64,000 bases of DNA from Microcebus murinus (lineage: Eukaryota; Chordata; Mammalia; Primates; Cheirogaleidae), in assembly GCF_040939455.1 (NCBI RefSeq), contig NC_134136.1, positions 73,484,001 through 73,548,000 of the forward strand, given 5' to 3'. Positions 1-11,910 of this stretch are shown piece by piece; position 1 is the first letter of the stretch; every line of letters starts with the position of its first letter. The notes under the pieces were generated by a model. That model saw only the letters and a list, made by a program, of their open reading frames with translations, had not been told where the DNA came from and ran no database searches. The position numbers and the translations under genes were made by a program.

Positions 1-140
1 GAAGTCCTTTTGGAGAGCGGTCCTAATGGCTTTCGTAGGACCGAAAATTGGGCTCCCGTATCGACTAGGAAATCAACGGGTCTCCCCTCCACATTGAGAG
101 TTATCCTGGGCTCGGGGAGGGGGGCCGAGTCCTGACTATC
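1..140 (-). pseudogene. pro: Start of pro (retroviral aspartic protease), partial
   Basis: Directly after the gag stop the same reading frame stays open to the window edge and includes Asp-Thr-Gly-Ala-Gln (DTGAQ), the active-site motif of retroviral aspartic proteases. In gammaretroviruses pro-pol is reached by readthrough of a single stop at this point. Only about 46 codons are visible, so the state of the enzyme cannot be judged. Confidence 0.8.
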
Positions 141-1677
141 TCATTCACTATCTTCCTGGAGGGCTAGGACCTTGTTTTTGTTTTGCAGTTTAGGGCAGTC
201 TTTCTTCCAATGTCTGTCCTCCTTGCAAAAAGCACATTGGGTTGGTCTTAACGGTGGCCTGGTACCTGAGCTGCATGTTTTTTTTTTACCCTTTTCTCTA
301 CGTGGGGACTCATTGTCACCCACAGCGGCAGCCAAGATACGCGTCAGCCGTTTTTCTTGCCTTCTTTCTCTTTTATCCTCCCTGGCCTCTCTTTCCCTTT
401 CCTTCCTTTGTTCGTTCTCTTCCTCTGTCTCTCTCTTATGATATACTTTTTCTGCTTCCTTAACTAAATCTTGGAGAGTAAAATCTTGTAATCCTTCTAA
501 TCTTTGGAGTTTCTTTTTGATATCTAGGGCCGATTGGCCTATGAAAGCCATGGCTACTGAGGCTCTCTGCCCTTCTGAGGTCGGGTCAAAAGGAGTATAC
601 CGCCTGAACGCTTCCATCAGTCGTTCAAGGAAGACAGAGGGAGGTTCAGTCGGTCCCTGAAGAATTTCTCTTACCTTAGCCAAATTGGTGGGGCGTCTCG
701 CAGCCCCTCTGAGGCCTGCCGCTAGAGTCTGGCGGTAGACAGTCGCTCCCTACCTTCTGCCGTGTTGAAGTCCCAATTAGGTCGGGTCAAAGGGAAAGCG
801 GCATCCATCAACGGAGGGAGTTGGGTCGGGCGCCCGTCCGGCCCGGGGACATTCTTCCGCGCTTCCAAAATGATCCACTCCCTCTCTTCAGTAGTGAAAA
901 GAGTCTGGAGCAACTGCTGACAGTCGTCCCAGGTGGGTTGGTGGGAAAACATCAGAGACTCAACTAATCCGGTCAGGCGCTGGGGGTCCTCAGAGAAAGG
1001 AGGATGATTAGTTTTCCAATTATAGAGATCAGCTGTGGAAAAGGGCCAATACTGAAGGAGCTGGATGGGGGCTGTATCATCCTCTAATCCCGACCCAGGG
1101 TTGGGAACCGGCACTGGGCGCAGGGGCAGGTGACAGTGGAATCTGGAGATAAACCTCTCCTACTCCTAGTACCCTGAGCCGGACCCGCAACCATAGGGGC
1201 CGTGGGCTGGGCTGTCCCCGGCCCTGGCTGGGCCACCTGCGCCTGCTGCTGGGGGACATAGGGTGGGGGAGACTCGAGAAGGAGAGATTCTGCCTGGGGA
1301 TCAGTTAGGGGTAGAGGTCGCCGCACTGGATCTGATGGAGCCGTCTGGGCTACCAGGGCGAGAGGAGGTTGTAGCACTGGCACTTTTACCCAAGAAGGAG
1401 GGTTTTGGGTGAGGTCTTGCCAGACAATGATATAGGGACCTTGATTCGGGTGTCCTTGGGGGTGCGGTGCAAAGATCTTCTTTTTCACTGCAGAAATAAC
1501 AGAAAGGTTAAAAGTTCCATCTGAGGGCCACCCCACACTGAGGGAGGGCCACTCAGAGGCACAAAACGTTTGCCAGGGGCCCTTCCGGATGATGACGGAC
1601 AGGTCATGGGCCCGATCTCGGACCTCTTTCCAATGTGCCAGAGTGAGAGAGAGAGGAGTGCTCTTCCCTTGGCCCAT
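141..1677 (-). pseudogene. gag: Broken gag (matrix, p12, capsid, nucleocapsid)
   Basis: Gag is the structural polyprotein that assembles retroviral particles at the plasma membrane. Matrix begins at the ATG at 1677 with MGQ, a myristoylation context. A proline-rich p12 region follows, with PPPY near 1250-1265, the motif that recruits NEDD4-family ligases for budding. Capsid is split between two other frames (about 1114-722 and 683-300) and includes a major homology region near 600-660 with the conserved Gln, Glu and Phe. A highly charged Glu/Arg stretch follows, then a single CCHC knuckle (spacing C-2-C-4-H-4-C) near 185-230. Frame changes lie between 1084 and 1114 and between 683 and 722, so the copy is non-coding. 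The final stop is TGA at 141-143. Confidence 0.88.
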
Positions 1678-1980
1678 AATTCCTGGATGAGTAAAAAGTA
1701 TAATTAAAGAGAAAAGACCGACAACATAGACAACAGACAAACACCGAAGCCACTTGCTTCTGCACACAAACACTGACAAAGGACGATATCCTACCCTAGG
1801 AGTATCGTGCCCAATCCTGCAACGACCTGCAGGCAAACAACTGGAGTCGACCAAAGCCACCTGGTCACTCCTAATCCCTGGAGCGTCCTCCAGGGCGACA
1901 GTTTTTCTAACCAAGAACCCTATCTTGGTCCAGAGGAACTTCCTCCTTACGGAGTTAGTACCCTGTCGTTCCAAATTCAA
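1678..1980 (-). pseudogene. Gag leader frame, glyco-gag-like N-terminal extension
   Basis: About 100 codons immediately upstream of the matrix ATG (1677) are open and in frame with matrix. The end of the extension has a hydrophobic stretch ([20 protein letters not shown]) right before gag, the layout of the signal-anchor leader of glycosylated gag in murine-type gammaretroviruses, where translation begins at a non-AUG codon. No ATG begins the frame here; TTG at 1980 is the outermost candidate start I can mark. The glyco-gag reading is an inference from position, frame and the membrane segment. A chance open frame of this size is possible but less likely given the hydrophobic segment. Confidence 0.6.
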
Positions 1981-2095
1981 ACTTCAAAATTGACACATCA
2001 CATACAACACAGAGACAAATATAAAGGACGACTCCGGAGTCTGTCTACCTCCAAGCCTGGTGCCACCGGTCTTTTTAAGAGGGGTCGCCTCTCCG

Positions 2096-2113
2096 ATCCC
2101 GGACAAGCCCCCA
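2096..2113 (-). other. Primer-binding site, tRNA-Pro type
   Basis: The 18 bases beginning TGGGGGCTTGTCC on the minus strand match the 3' end of tRNA-Pro except for one common variation. The site lies three bases inside the LTR end. It marks where minus-strand DNA synthesis was primed and supports the gammaretroviral assignment. Confidence 0.85.
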
Positions 2114-2216
2114 AAATGTTGGGCCGTAGGAATGTACAGCCCGTTTGGGAGAGAGAGACGACCGCCCAAAAAGACTCAGAGTCCAGAGGCTTGATGCAAA
2201 AGAGCAGGAGGGTTTT

Positions 2217-2222
2217 TTTATT
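2217..2222 (-). terminator. LTR polyadenylation signal (AATAAA)
   Basis: AATAAA on the minus strand, downstream of the TATA box and about 100 bases before the LTR end. It is part of a run of A, so the exact hexamer may have shifted. Confidence 0.55.
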
Positions 2223-2292
2223 TCCAGCGCTGGGGCGTACAACATCACCGAGCTAGGGGAGCTGCCGCGCCACTTTCAAGCTTGGGGGGTTT

Positions 2293-2299
2293 TTTTATA
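2293..2299 (-). promoter_or_regulatory. LTR TATA box (TATAAAA)
   Basis: TATAAAA on the minus strand lies inside the LTR, about 75 bases upstream of the AATAAA, a spacing consistent with a U3 promoter followed by R. Activity is inferred from position only. Confidence 0.65.
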
Positions 2300-2510
2300 A
2301 GCTAAAACCGCAGCCGGTGGTTAGGGAGTTTAGGGTGGGGAAATTCCACTGGTCTTGTCTTGTATAACTGGTTGCACTTAGTTCCGGGAACTTGTAACAG
2401 CTATAACAGCTATTTCCTGGAAGGGCGGAAGGGGTGTGGGGTCTTGGTTTTCTAAGAGCAAGCGTGGTTACAGAAGCAGAGAGCTGGTTAGGCTAGTTTG
2501 GGGTCTTACA

Positions 2511-4340
2511 CTTGGTTAAGTATATTCCTAGGTACTTTAATTTCTTTGTTGCTATTGTGAAGGGAATTGAGTCTTTGATTTGGTTCTTGATTTCATTGTT
2601 GTTGGCGTATATGAATGCCTCTGATTTCAAGACCTCTACAGGGAGAACTATGAAACACTAAGGAAGGAAACTGCAGAGGATGTAAACAGATGGAAATCCA
2701 TTCCATACTCGTGGATCGGCAGACTCAACATCATTAAAATGTCTATACTACCCAAACTGATCTACAGATTCAATGAAATACCTATTAAAATCCCATCAGC
2801 ATTCTTCTCAGATATAGAAAAAATAATTTTATGCTTCGTATGGAACCAAAGAAGACCCCAAATATCAAAAGCAATTCTAGGCAACAAAAACAAAATGGGA
2901 GGCATTAATATGCCAGATATCAAACTATACTACAAAGCTGTAGTAATTAAAACAATCTGGTATTGGCATAAAAATAGGAATATTGACCAATGGAACAGAA
3001 CTGAGAATCCTGATATAAAACCATCCTCATATAGCCATCTAATCTTTGACAAAGCAGACAAAAACATACGCTGGGGAAAAGAATCCCTTTTCAATAAATG
3101 GTGCTGGGAAAACTGGATAGCCACTTGTAGAAGGCTATAGCAGGACCCACACCTTTCACCTCTCACAAAAATCAACTCACGCTGGATAACAGACTTAAAC
3201 CTAAGGTACGAAACTATTAGAATTCTTGAGGAAAATGTTGGAAACACTCTCCTAGACATCAGCCTAGGCAAAGAGTTTATGAAGAAGTCACCAAAGACAA
3301 TCACAGCAGCAGCAAAAATAAATAAATGGGACATGATCAAACTAAAAAGCTTCTGCACAGCCAAAGAAACAGTCATGAGAGTAAACAGACAACCTACAGA
3401 GTGGGAGAAAATTTTTGCATCCTATGCATCCGATAAGGGGTTGATAACTAGAATATACTTACAACTCACGAAAATTAGGAAGACAAAATCAAATAACCCC
3501 ATTAAAAAGTGGGCAAAGGACTTGAACAGAAAGTTTTATAAAGAAGACAGAAGAATGGCCAACAAACATATGAAAAAATGCTCAACATCTCTAATCATCA
3601 GAGAAATGCAAATCAAAACCACAATGAGATATCACTTAAGTCCATTTAGAATGGCCTTTATCAAAAAGACCCCGAACAACAAATGCTGTCGTCGTTGCGG
3701 AGAGAGAGGAACACTCCTACACTGCTGGTGGGACTGCAAACTAGTTCAACCTCTGTGGAAAGCAATTTGGAGATACCTTAAAGCGATACAAGTGAATCTA
3801 CCATTTGATCCAGCAATCCCATTACTGCGCATCTACCCAAAAGATCCAATGACACTACAAAAAAGACACCTGCACTCGAATGTTTATAGCAGCACAATTC
3901 ATAATTGCAAGGCTGTGGAAACAGCCCAAGTGCCCATCAATCCAAGAATGGATTAACAAAATGTGGTATATGTATATCATGGAGTACTATTCAGCTCTAA
4001 GAAACAATGGTGATATAGCACATCTTATATTTTCCTGGTTAGAGCTGGAACCCATACTACTAAGTGAAGTATCCCAAGAATGGAAAAACAAGCGCCACAT
4101 ATACTCACCAGCAAACTGGTATTAAATGAGCAGCACCTAAGTGGACACATAGGTACTATAGTAATAGGGTATTGGGACGGGGGGTGGGTATATACATACA
4201 TAATGAGTGAGATGTGCACCATCTGGGGGATGGTCATGCTGGAGACTCAGACTTTTGGGGGCAGGGGGAAAGGACATTTATTGAAACCTTAAAATCTGTA
4301 CCCCCATCATATGCCGCAATAAAAAAATAAATAAATAAAA
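2511..4340 (+). mobile_element. LINE-1, 5'-truncated with 5' inversion
   Basis: 2511-2628 is LINE-1 ORF2 sequence in antisense. From 2629 the sequence is sense ORF2 running into the 3' UTR and an A-rich tail at about 4316-4340. The inverted part corresponds to ORF2 just upstream of the sense part, with only a few bases missing between them, the signature of twin priming. The left edge is cut by the proviral LTR. The 3' UTR carries a G-rich tract at 4175-4190 and the sequence around GTGCACCATCTGGGGG shared by every LINE-1 3' end here. Confidence 0.92.
2629..4125 (+). pseudogene. LINE-1 ORF2 3' part (degenerate)
   Basis: Encodes the region downstream of the reverse transcriptase domain and the C-terminal cysteine-rich region ([15 protein letters not shown] near 3700-3740), ending at a stop near 4125. 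The frame is broken by an in-frame stop at 3138-3140 and by frameshifts around 3200-3280 and 3860. Only about the last third of ORF2 is present, so no endonuclease or polymerase catalytic motifs remain. Confidence 0.88.
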
Positions 4341-5572
4341 GTCATTTACTGAGAACCTACTCTGGATCCTCACATACCACAATATCTAGGTTATCTATGA
4401 TGATTCATTCCTTAAAAAAATCACAACCTAGTGGGAAAGACAAACACCTTCAGAAATGACTAAAACTCTATGTGACTAGGGCTGTAATGAAGGCATGTGC
4501 AAATGCTTGATTAACACAGAAAATTCAATTAATTCTGTGTGGGATGGTCAGGGGAAATCACAGAATGGAAGCTGAATTTAAGCTGGGCCTTGAGGGAAAG
4601 GTGGAAGTTTAACAGTTATGCAAAAAAGGAAGGATATATTTCTTAGGACTTCCAGATTCCTGTGTTTGTGGGTGAGTGTGTCTGTATATGTAGGTACTAC
4701 TATATTGTTTTATGATTGTTTTGTTTTTTTGAACTTTATCCAAATTTTGGTATGATATTTTACCATTGGAATTTTAACTAACCCAGTCAACTCTTGTCTG
4801 ATACTTTTTTCTCTCCAGTATAAGGCTTTACTCTTACATGCTTGCTTTTTTTATTCCCCTAATGAGCCAAACTGGATAATGGAAGGGATGCTTGATACTC
4901 TCTTTCCTTCTCTCCCATGAGCCTAAGCGTTCAGCATACCCTTAAAAAGGCAGCAAACTACTTTCTTTCTGTTGGTCCTGACAAGTCCTCTTACATTTCT
5001 CCATACCTACCTTCTCTGAGTCTTTAAAATTGCAGAAGAGGTTTAGGTGATAAAAAGATGACATTCCCTAGGGAATGTGTTTTTGAAGCAACCTGGCCAA
5101 CTAGTCCATTTCTGTCTGAAATGGCAGAAAAGAAGCCTACATCTTTAAGTTGGACTGGGCTTCCATAGTTCATATGGTCTAGGTGTTTGACATTAAATAA
5201 GTAATGGGGTTTATTTATTTGTAACATTTGTAGATGGAGAATCTGATGTCTAGGCAGGTAAAGTGACAAGTCATATAGTTGGTTGATGGTAGAGCCAGGC
5301 GGTAAACTCAGGTCACCTGAATGTCAGTTTAGGGTTCTTTCTGTTATACCATGCTCAGGGCATCTAGTACCTGGATTTCTGTAGCTCATTAAAAAATGTC
5401 TTCCCAGAGAAGCCTGTACTAAATTCCTGAAATGTAGAATACAGAAAATTTGAAGACAGCTTAAGGGTCCTGGGCTGCTTCTATTTGTTAAGTCATTGTA
5501 TTTCCTATGAAACATTCTATTGTGTTGTCACATTAAGAAGATAAAATTATATATTTCAGCTATAAGAGTGAT
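4341..5572. other. Unique AT-rich sequence with a MIR fragment
   Basis: No gene or young repeat is visible. An old MIR fragment occupies about 5215-5355 and is listed separately. Confidence 0.5.
5215..5355 (+). repeat. MIR fragment
   Basis: The order of degraded blocks resembling GATGGAGAATCTGA, AGTGACAAGTCATATAG, GTAGAGCCAGG and TATACCATGCT follows the MIR consensus. Diverged, so boundaries are approximate. Confidence 0.55.
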
Positions 5573-5970
5573 TGTTTTTCTTTTTTTAAATTTCAAAATA
5601 TTAAGGGAGTACAAATGTTTTAGGTTACATGGGTTACTTTTGTAATGCTTGAGTCTCGGCTATAGGTGTGTCCATCACCCAAATAGTGTTCATTATACCC
5701 ATTAGGTAGGTTTTTGCCCTTTCCCTCCTCCCTTCTCTCCTCTGGTTGATTTTCGCTGAGTGTTACTTACCTATGTATACATGTGTGCTCACCAGTTAGT
5801 TCCAATTTAATAATGAGTATACTTGGTGTTTGTTTTTTTCATTCTTGAGATACTTCATTTAGGAGAATGATCTTCAGTTTCATCCAGCTTGTTGTAAAAG
5901 GAATTAATTCATCTTTTTATGGTTGAGTAAGTACTTCATGGTATACATATGCCACATTTTATTAATCCAC

Positions 5971-6213
5971 TCATGAATTGATGGACACTTGGGTTGACTC
6001 CACATCTTTGCAATTATGAATTGTGCTGCAATAAACATTTGAGTGTATGTGTCTTTTTAATGAAAAGTCTTCTTTTCCTTTAGGTAGATAGATACCCAAT
6101 AGCAGGATTGTTGGATGGAATGGTAGGTCTACCTTTAGTTCTTTGAGGAATCTCCATACTGTTTTCCACAAAGGTTGTACTAATTTGCAGTCCCACCAAC
6201 AGTGAGTATGCAT
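5971..6213 (-). pseudogene. LINE-1 ORF2 C-terminal fragment
   Basis: An open stretch of 80 codons with [14 protein letters not shown] and the downstream NVYCSTIHNCK block, recognisable as the ORF2 C terminus. It is an isolated remnant without upstream catalytic domains. Confidence 0.8.
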
Positions 6214-6259
6214 TCCTTTCTCTCTGCCTGCACATCAGCATCTATTCTTTTGGACTTTT

Positions 6260-7976
<1,717 letters not shown>

Positions 7977-8065
7977 TAAAAGCCACTCTAACTGGGTAAG
8001 GTGATATCTCATTATGGTTTTAATTTTAATTTCCCTGATGAATTATGTTGACTTTTTTATCTTTG

Positions 8066-10965
8066 TAATTGGATAGCACAGAGTGGGCATGCAATGAAAT
8101 GTTTCTTGAATGAATGATTGATACATATTATTCATACACACATACACATTATTTCAGGAATTAACAAATGACTTCTAAACCTTCCATACATTTTATATCT
8201 ATGACTAATTGTGCTGTGCCTTCCCTTCCCTTTTATCCCAAGAGTGAGACTATAACAAAACAGGTGCTGACTTAATATCTTCAATTCAGAATAAGCTTAT
8301 AGTAAGCAAAAGAATTTAGAGGAGGGCAACCATGAGGGAAAAGGAGACTTGTAAGACTAGATGAAGGAATGAGGATTATTTAATCTGGAGAAGAAAAAAA
8401 TTCACAGGGAACATGGTAGTTACTTTCAGAATTGTCATGTGGGAAAAGGGCTAGACTGATAATATATGTCTCCAAAGGGCTAAATGAGAAACAATGAGTG
8501 GAAATTAGAAAGGAACAAATCTCACCTAGATAAAAGTAATAATTTTCCAACAACTGTAGGGAGGGGGTTTCAAAAACAGCTACCTTAAGGGGTAACAGAC
8601 TTCACTGGATTTATTAAAGCAATGATATTGAAAAATGAAGTTCCGCTTTATGATAAAGATAGTAGAAACACATGGCTTCTGAGCCTATTTGCAAATCTGA
8701 AATTTTCTGATAAATTTCTGATGGCAAAGAGCAAAAAAGTCTGTGCCTCAAGATTTAATCTGATTTTTGCCTGACTTATTTTATTATTCTTTTATTTAAT
8801 AATCCTTAAATATGTTCTATGCAGAATTCAGTACAATATACCTGCATAGTCTTATAAATGTCCAGAAATAGCTATACTTGTCCTGAGTCTTGACCATGTT
8901 TTGTGGCAATGTGTAGGTCTTGGGATCTCTATTATTCTCAAGAGCTCCACTGTACCTGGACTAAAAATATGACTGAATTTTCATAACTCTCCATGGACTT
9001 CACTCCTTTTCCCTATTTATTTCCAAATGTGGCATGCTAGATTCATCAGTTGAAATCATCATATTGATATTGATTTAAAATAAAGGTAAGATACAACTAG
9101 AAATCAAAATTATAAAAATCTTGGGTGATTTTTAATTACCCATATTTAGAGGACAACAGATATCTCCTTAAACTTTAGAAAAGGAAAATCAATCACATCA
9201 TTAGAGTAGGAGCTAGAAAGGTTATCCAAACTATAAATTCTCAGAAAATGGTGTTTAAAAGCATCAATGTAGGTTACTAAGAACTACTTTTTCCAGAATC
9301 TTTTGAAGCCCACAGTCCAAGGTATACCCCCAAGAGAAAATGCTGGTGTTCCTAAGCTTCATATTTTCTTTCTACATGACTGAAATGTTCTAAAAACTGG
9401 GCTCCTTTGGGGAAAAAAAAACTTTCTTCTTGTTTCAATGGTCATCACACAGAGTTCTACCAACACATATAGAAGAGTTCTTGCAATATTTGTCACCTTG
9501 AAAAAATACAGTGCCATCCATTTTGGAAGCTTGTTCTTAACTTTCCTATATATTCTCAGTTTGAATTCATTTTCATTTTTTATCATACACTGTTTTTTTT
9601 AATATTTCAAAATATATTACATATAGCTGTAAGGAAAGTTACAAATCCTAGCTGAATTAGATTACTATTATTCTAAAGAATTTTAAAATTTATCTAGTCT
9701 TCAGTGGAAGAATGCTTTATGCATTCTTAGTGAAAATTATTTCTTCTATACCCAAACTGTTTCACCTAGAATTAGGTGTAGCTGTGTTGTGTCAGTGTCA
9801 GAAACCTCAGAATAACAGTGGCTTGAGCAAGTTCAAAGTTTCTTTCATATGTAAAAGTCCTGGTAAGCACTCCAGAGCTGCTATGGAATTTAGAGCCACA
9901 GGCTTTTTCTGTTGTATTGCTCTGCTATAAATGACTGTGATTCTATGGTGCAGATGATGATATTCATGTTCCAGGCAGCAACTTAAAAAAAGATTGACAA
10001 AGAAGAGGACAGATGATTCATATGAGGTGTCTCCTATTGATGATTCCAGGAAGCTACCACATTATACTGCATCTCATATTTAACTGGCCATACATATTCT
10101 TGTAAGGAAAGCTGGCAAATGTCTTTATTCTTGACAGCCCTATGACCAGTTAAATATGTTATTACTATTGAAGAAGAAATAGTGGATACTAGGAGATGAC
10201 TAATAATCTTTGCCACCGTAGGCAAGGTTTTATTTAAGTGTGAGAGTAGAAAATAGTCATCTTGTCAGATATGCAAGGGTTCAGAACAATTCGCTTCTCT
10301 TGCTTTCTTAGGAAAGTTATTTAGGATTTTAAGCCATCAAATGAAGAAGGTAAGAAGAAGGATGGATACACAAAAACAGTGGCTCTAACTTTTGAGAAAA
10401 GTGAATAGAAGACTCAGGATTTAAGATCTACAGTAGATCTTCAGGGCAATCATTACAGATAGTATCCAAAAACTGAAGTGTGGTTTTAGGGGGTTCACCA
10501 GGAAACATTTATAAGGAGGGTTTGAGAAGCTCCCTGAGAGAGACTCCCCTTTGGAGAAGTAAGATTTGAGGGGAGCTAGTTGGTTCAAAGACAATAGACC
10601 AGTGGCTCCAGAGTAGAATGTCTGTCACTCACATCCTCTGACAATAGCTCCTATGAATTTATACCTAATTCTTCTGGAAGGATGGGGTATCCAAAAATAT
10701 AATAAGAGTAAAAAGAGCTATTTAAAGAATTGAGTTTTGCTTTAGTGAAGGATATTGGAAGAGCTTCATTTGGCTTGGTAATGATGGTGATAGAAGTGGT
10801 ATTTCATTATAGATGTTAATGATGTCAACAGTGGTAGTCTTAGTATTAGTGCCTTCAGTACATAACATTAGGCATCAGGGCTCTTAGTACAAACATTCCT
10901 ACCAGTGCCTTTTATAATCTACTTCTGTGCAGTAGCAGCAGCATCCACTGAGAACATAATATTTT
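8066..10965. other. Unique AT-rich sequence, no gene seen
   Basis: No convincing coding region. A short L2/MIR-like 3' end (GAATGAATGATTG) is seen near 8075-8125. 9770-10020 looks like a very old repeat but I could not name it. Confidence 0.45.
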
Positions 10966-11470
10966 CTCTGGATTTAGACTTTCTGAGTTAGAGTCTTGTC
11001 TCTATCAGTTTTTATTTTTGGGTGAAATTACTTCTTGAGGACTGAACTCTAATTTTTTGCTAAAAACTCTGTCCTAAGGAGGCCAGCTGGGTTAGGCTGG
11101 CAAATGGTAAGGAGGCCAGCAGGGTTAGGCTGACAAACAGTAAATTCCCACTAAGCGGCTTTTGTTAACCAAACGAAGCAGTGGTTTACTTCCTGACCTG
11201 ATTCTGGTATGGCATTAACATCACCTAAAAGATAAGAAGCCCCTGTCTTAACTCAAGCATCCTAGCAGATGCCTATTCTTAAATTTAAAGCATCTTAAAA
11301 CATCCTAGCAGGCGCCTATTGTAAATTTAAAGTGTCCTCCTGTCTGGACCTCCCAGAGTGCTCATACCCTTATCTTAAAGTAAGCATATCCTTTCTGGTC
11401 TTCTAGATAAAGACTAACTCTCTCAGCCAATTGCCAGCCAAAGAATCTTTAAACCCACCTATAACCTGTA

Positions 11471-11472
<2 letters not shown>

Positions 11473-11510
<38 letters not shown>

Positions 11511-11519
11511 CTTCGAGAT
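11473..11519 (+). repeat. Homopolymer of 47 C
   Basis: An uninterrupted run of 47 cytosines lies within the LTR, upstream of the TATA box. Its true length is likely to vary between individuals and to be hard to sequence. Confidence 0.97.
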
Positions 11520-11604
11520 GTCCCACCTTTTTGGGCCAAACCAATGTATGCCTCTCATGTATTGATTTGTGACTTTGCCTGTAACCCCTGCCTCTCTGAA
11601 AATG

Positions 11605-11611
11605 TATAAAA
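11605..11611 (+). promoter_or_regulatory. TATA box of the solo LTR
   Basis: TATAAAA lies 87 bases upstream of AATAAA within the LTR, the expected U3/R layout. Activity is not shown. Confidence 0.55.
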
Positions 11612-11697
11612 CTGAACTGTAACCCAGCCACAGCGAGTCCACTTGCCCAAGGCCTCTTGGCAGTGGCTCCGGGTCATGGTCCTCAAATTTGGTTCAG

Positions 11698-11703
11698 AAT
11701 AAA
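11698..11703 (+). terminator. Polyadenylation signal of the solo LTR
   Basis: AATAAA about 45 bases before the LTR end. Confidence 0.55.
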
Positions 11704-11910
11704 TCTCTTTAAAATTATTTTACAGAGTTTGGCTTTTTTCCGTCGACATTCTTAATAGCCTCCGTTCCTTAATATGGAAAAAGGAGAAAATAATCATCTA
11801 TTTCAGAAGGTTGTTTTAAAGGTTAAATAAGCTCTCAATTTATAATCAAATACAAATCAGCACAGTGCTTGATGCACAGTACACACTTTTTAAATGTTAG
11901 TTAGTGTTAG

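Larger units (their letters stand above)
1..2510 (-). mobile_element. Gammaretrovirus-like endogenous provirus, 5' portion (continues beyond window)
   Basis: Read on the minus strand the order is LTR (2510-2117), tRNA primer-binding site, leader, gag and the beginning of pro, the gammaretroviral order. Matrix starts with a myristoylation-type Met-Gly, p12 has a PPPY late motif, capsid carries a major homology region, nucleocapsid has one CCHC zinc knuckle, and pro follows gag in the same frame after a stop codon. Pol, env and the 3' LTR would lie left of position 1. Gag has at least two frame changes, so this copy cannot make an intact polyprotein. The 5' LTR abuts LINE-1 sequence at 2511, so the provirus appears to have integrated in that LINE-1. 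Confidence 0.9.
2117..2510 (-). repeat. 5' LTR of the provirus
   Basis: The LTR runs from TGT at 2510 to ACA at 2117, about 394 bp, ending three bases before the primer-binding site as usual in gammaretroviruses. It contains a TATA box and a polyadenylation signal in the right order on the minus strand. Its outer edge touches LINE-1 sequence. The 4-base target duplication cannot be tested because the 3' LTR is outside the window. Confidence 0.85.
11058..11748 (+). mobile_element. Solo ERV-type LTR
   Basis: The block runs from TG at 11058 to CA at 11748, about 691 bp, with TATAAAA at 11605-11611 and AATAAA at 11698-11703 on the plus strand. No internal retroviral sequence follows, so it is a solo LTR. 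It splits a MIR. It resembles ERV1-class LTRs, but I cannot name the family and the exact start is uncertain. Confidence 0.65.
10966..11910 (+). repeat. MIR split by an LTR insertion
   Basis: MIR-like left part at about 10966-11057 and right part at about 11750-11910 (TTAAATAAGCTC, CACAGTGCTTGATGCACAGTA) follow MIR order and are separated by the LTR at 11058-11748. Confidence 0.5.

Noticed and set aside
172..463. Plus-strand frames opposite gag
   Set aside because: Antisense shadows of the Glu/Arg-rich part of gag.
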